Shown piece by piece: positions 47,389 to 55,029 of a stretch of DNA of 64,000 nt (positions are counted from its first letter, which is position 1; every line of letters starts with the position of its first letter). Source of the DNA: Vibrio albus (GTDB taxonomy: Bacteria > Pseudomonadota > Gammaproteobacteria > Enterobacterales > Vibrionaceae); assembly GCF_003144035.1 (NCBI RefSeq), contig NZ_QFWT01000010.1:124001-188000 (forward strand), written 5' to 3'. The position numbers were made by a program, and so were the translations under genes. The notes beneath the pieces were generated by a model. It did no database searches. It was given only the letters and a program-made list of their open reading frames with translations, and had not been told where the DNA came from.

Positions 47389-48771
47389 TCAATTAAAACC
47401 ATTATTTCTGGACACTTCTGCATACCACTCGCCACTTTTCTTTACAGTACGAGCCTGGGTGGTCAGGTTTAAGCGGTAGAACCCGTAACGGTTCTTATAG
47501 GCGTTAGACCAGGACCAGTTGTCAATAAATGTCCACAAGTGGTAACCAAAACAGTTCGAGCCTTCCTGGATACCTTTATGCAGCCACTTCAGGTGCTCTT
47601 TAATAAAATCGATTCGATAGTCATCCTGAATCTGACCATCTTTGACAAACTTTTCCTCCCCCTCGACACCCATGCCATTTTCTGAAATGTAACAAGGCAG
47701 GTTTCCGTAATTTTCCCGCAGATTAGTCAGAATATCGTAAACCCCCTTCTCATAGATTTCCCAGCCACGGTGCGGATTCATCTTACGACCCGGCATTTCG
47801 TAGTAATCGAAGAACCATTCAGGCATAAATAGCGCGTCAGGATGAACCGCATTTTCACGGGCTTTCACTCTGCGAGGCTGATAGTAGTTAATACCCAACA
47901 TATCGACCTTACCAGATGCAATCAGCTCACAATCTCCGTCTTCAAACTGAGGTAACTGCTCATACTGCTTAAGTAACTCCATCAGTTCCTGCGGATATTC
48001 CCCTTTCACAGCCGGGTCTAGGAAACTGCGGTTAAACATCAGATCACAGATATTGGCCGCCTTGAGATCCGCCTCATTCTCAGAACGCGGATACGATGGC
48101 GTCAGGTTCAGAATAATGCCGATCTGCCCATCCTGTTCCATTGCTTTGTATCGACTAACCGCCTTGGCATGAGCCAGAATGGTATGAAAAGCCACTGTCG
48201 CAGCGCGACGGAAATCCACCACATTCGGATAGTGGAAATCGTAAAGATAGCCACCTTCAACAGGCACAACTGGCTCGTTAAAGGTAAACCAGTATTTCAC
48301 ACGGTCACCGAACAACTTAAAACAGGTCTCAGCGTAATCAGCATAAGCTTCAAGCACTTCTCTGCTTTCAAATCCCCCCATATTTTGCATCGCCATCGGC
48401 ATATCAAAATGGAAAAGACAGATAAAAGGCTCTACCCCCTGCACGATCAGCTCGTTGATCATCTTATTATAGAAATCAACAGCTTCAGGGTTCACTTCTC
48501 CTGTACCATCCGGAATAAGACGAGACCAGGATATAGAGGTTCGAAAACTGTTATGTCCAATATCCTTCATTAACTGAATGTCAGACTTGTAGTTCGCATA
48601 AAAGGTCGACGCCTCTGTCGCAGGAACACTATGATGAAAGCGATTTGGTTCAGTTTTAAACCAGTGGTCCCAGATGTTTTCGCCTTTACCACCTTCAAAC
48701 GCGGCACCTTCGCTCTGTGTCGCAGAGGAAGCACTCCCCCAGTAAAAATTGTCAGGAAATTGATATTGCAT
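47389..48771 (-). CDS. 6-phospho-beta-glucosidase, GH1 family
   Basis: Hydrolyses the phosphorylated disaccharide entering by the PTS into glucose 6-phosphate and the free sugar. The 460 residues form one GH1 barrel: the acid/base glutamate is E166 in TFNEP and the nucleophile is E364 in ISENGMG. Length and the flanking IIA, IIB and IIC proteins support the phospho-glucosidase class. Cellobiose, salicin-type beta-glucosides or chitobiose are all possible. The stretch before its start codon contains 20-base direct repeats. Confidence 0.9.
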   Translation of the reverse strand: MQYQFPDNFYWGSASSATQSEGAAFEGGKGENIWDHWFKTEPNRFHHSVPATEASTFYANYKSDIQLMKDIGHNSFRTSISWSRLIPDGTGEVNPEAVDFYNKMINELIVQGVEPFICLFHFDMPMAMQNMGGFESREVLEAYADYAETCFKLFGDRVKYWFTFNEPVVPVEGGYLYDFHYPNVVDFRRAATVAFHTILAHAKAVSRYKAMEQDGQIGIILNLTPSYPRSENEADLKAANICDLMFNRSFLDPAVKGEYPQELMELLKQYEQLPQFEDGDCELIASGKVDMLGINYYQPRRVKARENAVHPDALFMPEWFFDYYEMPGRKMNPHRGWEIYEKGVYDILTNLRENYGNLPCYISENGMGVEGEEKFVKDGQIQDDYRIDFIKEHLKWLHKGIQEGSNCFGYHLWTFIDNWSWSNAYKNRYGFYRLNLTTQARTVKKSGEWYAEVSRNNGFN

Positions 48772-48777
48772 ACTATT

Positions 48778-48850
48778 TATCTCAACTTAAAAATCTATAT
48801 CTCAAATTAAAAATCGGTATCTCAGATTAAACGTTTTGTCTCAGATTAGA
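48778..48850. repeat. 20-bp direct repeats before the phospho-beta-glucosidase gene
   Basis: Units at 48778, 48798 and 48818 begin TATCTCA and continue as variants of AATTAAAAATCGG, with a fourth partial TCTCAGATTA at 48839. Spacing is 20, 20 and 19 bases. On the transcribed strand they read TTAATYTGAGATA and occupy the untranslated leader between the IIC gene and the glucosidase gene. Confidence 0.7.
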
Positions 48851-48870
48851 GGGCAGGCAAAACCTGCCCT
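48850..48870 (-). terminator. Hairpin after the IIC gene
   Basis: AGGGCAGG pairs with CCTGCCCT around a 5-base loop. No T tract follows on the minus strand, so it is more likely an mRNA stability or attenuation structure within the operon. Confidence 0.45.
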
Positions 48871-48887
48871 GTGTTGATATCAATAAA

Positions 48888-50210
48888 TTACGCAGTGACC
48901 GGCTTCGCGTCACCAGCCTGCTGCTCCTGCTCAGCTTCCTGTTCAAGAATTTGCTTCTCATACGCTTTCAGGAAGGGCAGATACATAAGTGCCGCAGTCG
49001 CCATACAGATAAGGCTCATAATGACAGGACTGAATGCCCAGTTAGCCGCCCAGGATGCCCCGATAGGTCCCGGTGTTGTCCATGGTGTCAGTGATACCAC
49101 TCGCTCAACCAGACCAAGATCCGTAGCAAACCATGCCAGAACGGCGTTGATCATTGGTACCAGAATAAACGGCAGGAAGAAGACCGGGTTCATGATGATC
49201 GGCGCACCGAACAGAATCGGTTCGTTAATGTTAAAGATAGCTGGTACACTCCCCATCTTACCAATGGTACGCAGGTGAACAGCTTTACTGCGCATCAGCA
49301 AGATAGCCAGTGGTAACGTTGAACCCACGCCACCAATCAGCAGATAGTGATCCCAGAAACCCTGCATAAAGATATGAGGAATAACTTCGCCAGATGCAAA
49401 CGCAGCCTGGTTTTCAGACAGGTTTGCCATCCAGAATGGGTTCATGATCCCAGTAACAATCAACGCACCGTGAATACCGGCAAACCAAAGTACCTGACAA
49501 ACCAGCACAGCTAAAAGCACCGCAGGTAATGAGTCAGAAGCCGCGACCAATGGCTGAATCAGCGCCATAATAGCCTGAGGAATAATCATACCAGTGGTAC
49601 TTTCGATGAACAGGTTTAAAGGGTGCAGTGTCAGGATAATGGCCAGTACCGGAATTAAAATTTCAAATGAACGCGCTACGCCACTTGGCACTTCGGGTGG
49701 AAGCTTGATAGTGACATTATTACGCTTCAGGTAAGCATAAACTTCTGTCGAATAAATAGCGGTAATAATGGCAGTGAAAATTCCCTGACCAGAGAAATAC
49801 TGCATGGAAAGCTGACCGTCTTTTAAAGGTGCCGCAACCAGCAAGAATGCCATCAAAGATAGCAAACCCGTTGTTACCGGATCCAAATCGTGGTGACGGG
49901 CTAGGCTCGACGCAATACCAACCGATATAAATATCGTCATGATACCCATACTCAGGTTAAATGGCAGCATTAGCTGTTCACGGTACATTTCTGAAAGGTC
50001 TAACCATCCTCTGGCAAATCCCCAGCTGGTATCCGGAGAAAAAGGAGGGAAAATAAACACCAGCATAAATGAACCGACAATCATAAACGGCAGTGCCGCA
50101 ATAAAACCATCACGAATAGAAGTAATGTATTTTTGCTGTCCCAGCTTGCCCGCTATCGGGGTTACCTTATTTTCGATAACCCCAACCATACGGTCGTATA
50201 GAGTACTCAT
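48888..50210 (-). CDS. PTS cellobiose/diacetylchitobiose-family IIC permease
   Basis: Inner-membrane sugar channel of 440 residues of the lactose/cellobiose PTS family. About ten hydrophobic helices are visible; family marks are FIAALPFMIVGSFMLVF near the N-terminus, GIHGALIVTGIMNPFW, and PAIFNINEPILFGAPIIMNP, which holds the substrate-contact asparagine and glutamate (NEP). It ends with a charged Glu/Gln tail. It forms an operon with IIB upstream and the glucosidase and IIA genes downstream. A second homologous IIC lies divergently at 50945. Confidence 0.92.
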   Translation of the reverse strand: MSTLYDRMVGVIENKVTPIAGKLGQQKYITSIRDGFIAALPFMIVGSFMLVFIFPPFSPDTSWGFARGWLDLSEMYREQLMLPFNLSMGIMTIFISVGIASSLARHHDLDPVTTGLLSLMAFLLVAAPLKDGQLSMQYFSGQGIFTAIITAIYSTEVYAYLKRNNVTIKLPPEVPSGVARSFEILIPVLAIILTLHPLNLFIESTTGMIIPQAIMALIQPLVAASDSLPAVLLAVLVCQVLWFAGIHGALIVTGIMNPFWMANLSENQAAFASGEVIPHIFMQGFWDHYLLIGGVGSTLPLAILLMRSKAVHLRTIGKMGSVPAIFNINEPILFGAPIIMNPVFFLPFILVPMINAVLAWFATDLGLVERVVSLTPWTTPGPIGASWAANWAFSPVIMSLICMATAALMYLPFLKAYEKQILEQEAEQEQQAGDAKPVTA

Positions 50211-50303
50211 AATTCTGTTTCCCGTTGATTAAAAAATATTATAAAAGTTATAAGTCGGCGCTCACCGGCATTAACCCCGGCTATGCCTTTGAAAAAGTAA
50301 AAA

Positions 50304-50609
50304 TCAGCCAATAAGCTCTAGAGCAAAATCCAGCACCTTGTCACCTTTTTGCATGCCGTAATCCATCATGTCGATAGGCTCAACCTTGATACCAAACTGA
50401 TCAGCGACCTTCTGCAAATCGCCCTGCATGTATTTAACCTGAGGGCCAAGCAGCACCACTTCATAGTGAGATACCTGATTATTAAACTCAGCAGCACCGA
50501 AAGCTTTTATATCCGCTTCGATACCTCTTGCGTCTGCACATGCCTGCATCTTTTTCACTAAAAGAGAGGTAGACATACCAGCAGAACAACACAGCATTAT
50601 TTTTTTCAT
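50304..50609 (-). CDS. PTS lactose/cellobiose-family IIB component
   Basis: Cytosolic phosphocarrier of 101 residues that passes phosphate from IIA to the sugar. The phosphocysteine is in MLCCSAGMSTSLL, residues 5-17. The fold is typical of IIB-cellobiose. GGAGG precedes the ATG at 50609; a longer frame with a MFVHIERAF leader would overlap the regulatory region and is unlikely. It is the first gene of the PTS operon. Confidence 0.92.
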   Translation of the reverse strand: MKKIMLCCSAGMSTSLLVKKMQACADARGIEADIKAFGAAEFNNQVSHYEVVLLGPQVKYMQGDLQKVADQFGIKVEPIDMMDYGMQKGDKVLDFALELIG

Positions 50610-50663
50610 TTGCGATCCTCCAACTTTGAATGCCCTTTCAATATGCACGAACATGAAACAAAT

Positions 50664-50677
50664 GGAAACCGGTTTCC
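50664..50677. promoter_or_regulatory. LacI-family operator, perfect palindrome
   Basis: GGAAACCGGTTTCC is a 14-base perfect palindrome with a CG centre. Flanking bases extend the symmetry (ACATGAAAC.. against GTTTCCATGT), so the whole dyad spans about 50652-50691. It lies 55 bases before the IIB start, a good place to block the operon promoter. Confidence 0.8.
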
Positions 50678-50695
50678 GTTATGTTTCCATGTAGA

Positions 50696-50711
50696 TGTGA
50701 ATATGATCACT
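50696..50711. promoter_or_regulatory. CRP-like site between the divergent PTS units
   Basis: TGTGAATATGATCACT matches the CRP pattern TGTGA-N6-TCACA except at the last base. It lies next to the LacI operator between the divergent IIB and second IIC genes and could activate either promoter when cAMP is high. Confidence 0.65.
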
Positions 50712-50876
50712 CTAGAAGCCAACAGAGGCGAATAAATTGTGATGCACAGCAAATAATTTTATGGATGAGTGGAAACTATTCAGATGAATCCACTTTTATC
50801 GTGGGTCAAAGCAGGAGCAGCAGAATACATAACTATAAGTAACGCCTATAAAAACGTGTGCTATGCAGCATATTTG

Positions 50877-50890
50877 GAGCACCGGTTTCC
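50877..50890. promoter_or_regulatory. Degenerate LacI-type site before the second IIC gene
   Basis: GAGCACCGGTTTCC keeps the right arm of the perfect operator at 50664 and 4 of 7 bases in the left arm. It is 55 bases before the chosen start of the second IIC gene, which would place that gene under the same repressor. Confidence 0.5.
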
Positions 50891-50944
50891 GTATGGCGTC
50901 TGCTTTCGTTATCCTCTTCAGGTCTGTCCGATCAGAGATCTATT

Positions 50945-52261
50945 ATGAACCACTCACTCATGACTATGTTTGCCGCTGGTGTCGAGAGATACATGAGCCC
51001 CTTTGCAAAGTTGCTTATGAAAAACTCTCACCTTGCCGCGCTCAGAGATGGGTTCCAGTTAGCCATGCCTTTTATTTTTGTTGGCTGCATTTTTGTTCCA
51101 TTGATTTTTCCACCCTTTTCCGATCCCAGTTCTGAAATTTCGGTGATCTGGAATAATCTTGCTATTCAATTGCGTCCCGTACTTCTTCCCACGTACCAAC
51201 TGACCATGGGGGTTATCGGCCTGATCGTGTCATTTGGAATCGCTTCTAGCCTGGCAAAACAATATCGGTTACCGGAAAGGCTATCCGGACTGACTGGTTG
51301 CATGACTTTTCTTATATTGGTCGGTTTCTATGGTGAGGGGCCAAAAGATACCTATTATCTGGGGGGCGCAGGCTTATTTACCGCGCTGATTGCGAGTATC
51401 TATTCTGTTGAGATGATAAACCTGTTTATTCGCAGAGGCTGGTATATCAAGATGCCTGAAGATGTGCCGATTCTGACTTTTCAGAGCTTCAAGCTTATGC
51501 TTCCTATCATGGCCATCATGCTGACCGTCTCAATATTTAATCTCTATCTCGACACCAGTTACGGCATACACTTTCCACAATTAGTGCAAGAGCTGTTTCA
51601 ACCGCTGGTGCTGGCATCCGATAGTCTGATCGCTATCCTCGTCGCCATTTTAGTCTGCCAGTTACTCTGGTTTATGGGAATTCACGGGGCTTTGATTGTT
51701 ACCGGGATCATGAACCCATTCTGGATGCCAAATGTCATTGCGAATCAGGCCGCAATGGAGGCCGGACAAGCTGTATTGCCACATATTTTCCTACGCGGGT
51801 TCTGGGATTTTTACCTGCTGATCGGTGGGGTTGGCTCTACCCTTCCATTGGTCTACCTGGCAATAAAAAGTCGCTCTAACCAGCTTAAATCCGTTGGCAA
51901 AGTAGGCGTTATCCCCTCAATATTTAATATTAATGAGCCCATCTTGTTCGGATTCCCAATCATTATGAATCCCCTGTTTCTGATACCGTTTGTTCTTGTG
52001 CCTATGATTAACGCCACTATTGCCTGGTATTTAACCTCTGCACAGTTATTAGATAGGGTCGTTACTTTGGTTCCATGGTCAGTTCCAGCTCCGATTGGCG
52101 CTGCCTGGGCCTCGAATGGCAGCATTATGAATGCACTTATGGTATTACTGGCTATGGTTAACTCTTATTTTATATATCTTCCTTTTTTTAAAGCCCATGA
52201 AAAAATTTTGCTAGAGCAGGAAAAAGAGCGAGGAAAAATGAAATTTAATCGCAACACTTAA
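50945..52261 (+). CDS. Second PTS cellobiose-family IIC permease
   Basis: Inner-membrane sugar channel of 438 residues, a paralogue of the IIC at 48888-50210. Shared marks include LRDGFQLAMPFIFVG, MGIHGALIVTGIMNPFWMPN, and PSIFNINEPILFGFPIIMNP. It has no IIA, IIB or glucosidase of its own, so it probably uses those of the neighbouring operon and widens the substrate range. The ATG at 50945 is chosen since an upstream in-frame start would cover the operator-like site at 50877; the ribosome binding site is weak (AGAGATC). It is divergent from the IIB gene across 335 bases. Confidence 0.9.
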   Translation: MNHSLMTMFAAGVERYMSPFAKLLMKNSHLAALRDGFQLAMPFIFVGCIFVPLIFPPFSDPSSEISVIWNNLAIQLRPVLLPTYQLTMGVIGLIVSFGIASSLAKQYRLPERLSGLTGCMTFLILVGFYGEGPKDTYYLGGAGLFTALIASIYSVEMINLFIRRGWYIKMPEDVPILTFQSFKLMLPIMAIMLTVSIFNLYLDTSYGIHFPQLVQELFQPLVLASDSLIAILVAILVCQLLWFMGIHGALIVTGIMNPFWMPNVIANQAAMEAGQAVLPHIFLRGFWDFYLLIGGVGSTLPLVYLAIKSRSNQLKSVGKVGVIPSIFNINEPILFGFPIIMNPLFLIPFVLVPMINATIAWYLTSAQLLDRVVTLVPWSVPAPIGAAWASNGSIMNALMVLLAMVNSYFIYLPFFKAHEKILLEQEKERGKMKFNRNT

Positions 52262-52374
52262 ATTCATTTAATTTATTAAATAGTATAAATAACACGGTGA
52301 GCTGAGCGCTAGCTCATAAAAGAGGTTCACTGACGATCATAATATAGTCACATGTTCACAGACAGGACACTAAC

Positions 52375-52632
52375 ATGATCGTTACCAATGCATCTGAAGA
52401 GATAAAACAAAAGCCACAAGCCAATCAGGAACAGGCTGCGGAATACAGCGAAGGATTTTGCTCAGAAGTAAACTGCATTAACAAACCAACTCACCGGGTT
52501 TTAGTAAGGCAAAATACCACACAAGGTGAAGCTATGTTTGTTGTCCCTTTGTGTAAAGAACACTACGAAAGTTTCCAGGGTCAAATTGAACTTGATGACC
52601 ACGCAGAAATCATTCCAGCAGAAATAAATTGA
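52375..52632 (+). CDS. Hypothetical small protein with possible zinc-binding cysteines
   Basis: No family recognised. The 85-residue product is polar and acidic at its front. From residue 28 it has FCSEVNC, then about 30 residues later LCKEHYES, giving C-x4-C and C-x2-H, a spacing that suggests a small zinc ribbon. It has no signal peptide. It is preceded by a short inverted repeat (52298-52316) and closed by a strong terminator, so it is probably its own transcript. Confidence 0.65.
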   Translation: MIVTNASEEIKQKPQANQEQAAEYSEGFCSEVNCINKPTHRVLVRQNTTQGEAMFVVPLCKEHYESFQGQIELDDHAEIIPAEIN

Positions 52633-52657
52633 TTTAAGGGATTTTGTTGGAATTTTC

Positions 52658-52689
52658 AGGCAATGGAGTATTTCCATTGCCTTTTTTTA
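52658..52689 (+). terminator. Rho-independent terminator
   Basis: AGGCAATGGA pairs with TCCATTGCCT around a 5-base loop (GTATT), followed by TTTTTT. It closes the small zinc-ribbon-like gene. Confidence 0.9.
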
Positions 52690-52707
52690 TACATCTACTT
52701 TTGGAAA

Positions 52708-53490
52708 TCAGATTATTTCCTGAACAAATGATAAAACATCGCTGTTATTTTTATGCTTACTATTGAAGAACATAGATTTCACATCTTCAATATCCATTTG
52801 ATCGGCATAATAAGCAGCAATATGCACCTTATCACCACGCTGAAGAAAGTTTTCCTCGCCCCAGTCAGTATAAATTGGCGCACCGGTATACAGAACTAAT
52901 TCTTCTGGAAAATTGTTTTCAACTAGTGTGGGAAGAATTTCTTCATACATACCATGACGCGTCTGGTTATTAATACTGTCTACAACCCAGTTAATCAGAT
53001 CTGAGCAAAAAACTTTCGTGTCGGTACAATCAACGAGAGGCGTTGAGCGGTAAAATAAACCATCTCTTTCGATATAGGAAATCAGTTTTAGGTTCGATCC
53101 ATAATTATCGGGTATAAATGGTTTCATATCCCACCAAAGGTGATTAATACCTTTCGACTTTTCGCCCCATGCCTTACGCTCCGATATTTTGTCTGAGCCT
53201 TCAAGTTGTCGAATCGTAAAATCATTGCCGATAGTCATCTGTACCGGTTCCAGATCCGATACTTTTTCATCCTCATATTTCACCTTAAAGCGGATCACAT
53301 ATTCAGGCTCAATGTCGACTTTCGAACCTTCCTGAGGATATTTTGCTTTATCACCGGTGGTCAACGTCTCTTCATGCTCCCGATGAATAACAAAAATACC
53401 ATTGGGCACATCATGTTCTGCCACATTCTCTGCACCACTTAAGTGGCCGTTAAAGTTACCAATAATTCCTATACAAATGCTGTTTGCCAT
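52708..53490 (-). CDS. DUF5718-like protein
   Basis: Cytosolic protein of 260 residues. The N-terminus (GIIGNFNGHLSGAENVAEHD) and the lines following resemble the DUF5718 family, which opens GIAGNFAGHLEQAGEA, but this is a memory-based match and not certain. No catalytic motif can be named. It contains six cysteines or fewer, spread singly. It follows citG with 90 bases between and the same direction, so it could be read from the cit transcript, though no citrate role is known. Confidence 0.55.
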   Translation of the reverse strand: MANSICIGIIGNFNGHLSGAENVAEHDVPNGIFVIHREHEETLTTGDKAKYPQEGSKVDIEPEYVIRFKVKYEDEKVSDLEPVQMTIGNDFTIRQLEGSDKISERKAWGEKSKGINHLWWDMKPFIPDNYGSNLKLISYIERDGLFYRSTPLVDCTDTKVFCSDLINWVVDSINNQTRHGMYEEILPTLVENNFPEELVLYTGAPIYTDWGEENFLQRGDKVHIAAYYADQMDIEDVKSMFFNSKHKNNSDVLSFVQEII

Positions 53491-53580
53491 ACCTTACTTT
53501 ACCTTAAAAAAAAGTCCCCGCACAAATGCAGGGAAAATGAGAGTATTGATTAAGTTATTAATTAATAATAAAAATATCCA

Positions 53581-54516
53581 TTACATCTTAGAGCAGATAT
53601 TTAATTGAGCTAACAGCCAGGTAGCGGCCAGCAAATCAGCGCTGCCACCCGGGCTAAGGTTTTTCTCTATCAATTTCTGATCCAAATCCCAGATGGCCTG
53701 TTCAAAGCCAGTCCTAGTACTGTCACCTTCGGACAAAATGTCACTCGCCAGAGACTGAACATAGTTCAGTCCTTCCAACCCTCCGCGGCTCACCAGGTTG
53801 GAGTCACTATTTTTTGCCATAATAGTCAGCAGAGCCTGAGACATAGCCTGCTCTTCAGAATGACCTTTACGGATAGCCTCTTCATAGGCAGGCAGACCAT
53901 GAATGTAAATCATCGGATAGCCATGAGCGGCTTCCCCACGGATCCCGGTCATGCCATGTTCACGGTATAACCTTTCACCTGCTGTCGCCGGAATCTTAGT
54001 TGAATTTCTAAGATCATCAGATACCAGCGAAGCACAACATTCCATGATAACACTACGAATGTGTATGGCATCGAAAGAAAGCCCCTTTCTATACAACCAG
54101 CCAACCGCACCACAGATTAGACCAAGCGTAAAAATCATTCCTTTGTGTGTATTGATGTTATTTGTCGCAACAAACATCATTCGTTCGGCTTCGATACCGA
54201 CCTTACGCAGGCCCGGTAGTAAAGACTTAGCCGGAAGCTCATGCATATCGTAACCGGCTCTCACAAATTTCTTCATATACGGGCGAAGCGAATCTGAACT
54301 AGCAATAAAGGTATGGATATCCATATCGGTATGGGCACCACTAGACACGCAGTCCACAAGGCCCGCTTTCGGTGTTAAATGCGCTTCCAGCATCATGGCA
54401 TGATACGCAAGGTTTCCCGCAAGCTCACAGATATTCAGCTCTAGCTTTCCGCTAGATGATTGTTGGTACAGGCAACAGTCATCCAGCAGCCACTTAATTG
54501 AGTTAGTTGCAATCAT
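53581..54516 (-). CDS. citG: Triphosphoribosyl-dephospho-CoA synthase
   Basis: Builds the prosthetic group precursor 2'-(5''-triphosphoribosyl)-3'-dephospho-CoA from ATP and dephospho-CoA, for citrate lyase. The 311-residue product has the family marks HLTPKAGLVDCVSSGAHTDMD, GIEAERMMFVATNNINTHKGMIFTLGL, and GEAAHGYP. It overlaps the end of citX by 14 bases, so translation is coupled. It is the last cit gene in the operon. Confidence 0.93.
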   Translation of the reverse strand: MIATNSIKWLLDDCCLYQQSSSGKLELNICELAGNLAYHAMMLEAHLTPKAGLVDCVSSGAHTDMDIHTFIASSDSLRPYMKKFVRAGYDMHELPAKSLLPGLRKVGIEAERMMFVATNNINTHKGMIFTLGLICGAVGWLYRKGLSFDAIHIRSVIMECCASLVSDDLRNSTKIPATAGERLYREHGMTGIRGEAAHGYPMIYIHGLPAYEEAIRKGHSEEQAMSQALLTIMAKNSDSNLVSRGGLEGLNYVQSLASDILSEGDSTRTGFEQAIWDLDQKLIEKNLSPGGSADLLAATWLLAQLNICSKM

Positions 54517-55024
54517 TTATCATCTCACTCATTTTATCAATCAAAGCCGGTAAAGGGTGGGCGCGGCTTCTGGCACAGATTTTTGCTTCATTACCGCAGA
54601 CAAAACATTTCCGACGAGGCAGACCATATGTATCCCTCGACAGAGACACACATTGACTATCCAAAATATCGATATCAAATAAGCGCCCAAGCGAATGAGT
54701 GTCTTCAATCTCGACCATCACCCGCTTAAGCGCATCAGGTTCAATATTTCCCGCAGAAATCAATAATTCAGCCCCGCAGTCACTGCTGTATTTTTCCAGG
54801 CTGACCATCTCAATATTGTGGGTTGAGCATGCCTGAACAATCGCCTGATAACCCTGAGAAAAGGCCGTCCTGGAAATCTGATTCAGTTTGACCTCCCCGA
54901 CCATATTGATGGTAAAGCTGATCAGAGGAAGAGAATGGGCTTCCGCCCACTCCCTTTGCCGGTTTGCTCGTCTTTCACGATTGTCTAACACTTGTTCAAG
55001 CGTGACTTTAGGTCCTGAATACAA
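54503..55024 (-). CDS. citX: Apo-citrate lyase phosphoribosyl-dephospho-CoA transferase
   Basis: Attaches the prosthetic group to the acyl carrier subunit CitD. The 173-residue product matches the CitX family, with VTLEQVLDNRERRANRQREW, LISFTINMVG, GRLFDIDILD and the C-terminal cysteine segment RRKCFVCGNEAKICARSRAH. The start appears to be TTG, with AAGGA 9 bases before it. Only 5 bases separate it from the stop codon of citF, and it overlaps citG by 14. Confidence 0.9.
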   Translation of the reverse strand: MYSGPKVTLEQVLDNRERRANRQREWAEAHSLPLISFTINMVGEVKLNQISRTAFSQGYQAIVQACSTHNIEMVSLEKYSSDCGAELLISAGNIEPDALKRVMVEIEDTHSLGRLFDIDILDSQCVSLSRDTYGLPRRKCFVCGNEAKICARSRAHPLPALIDKMSEMINDCN

Positions 55025-55029
55025 GGTTG

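Noticed and set aside
52298..52316. TGAGCT / AGCTCA inverted repeat as a terminator of the second IIC gene
   Set aside because: Only 6-bp arms and no T run; too weak to call.
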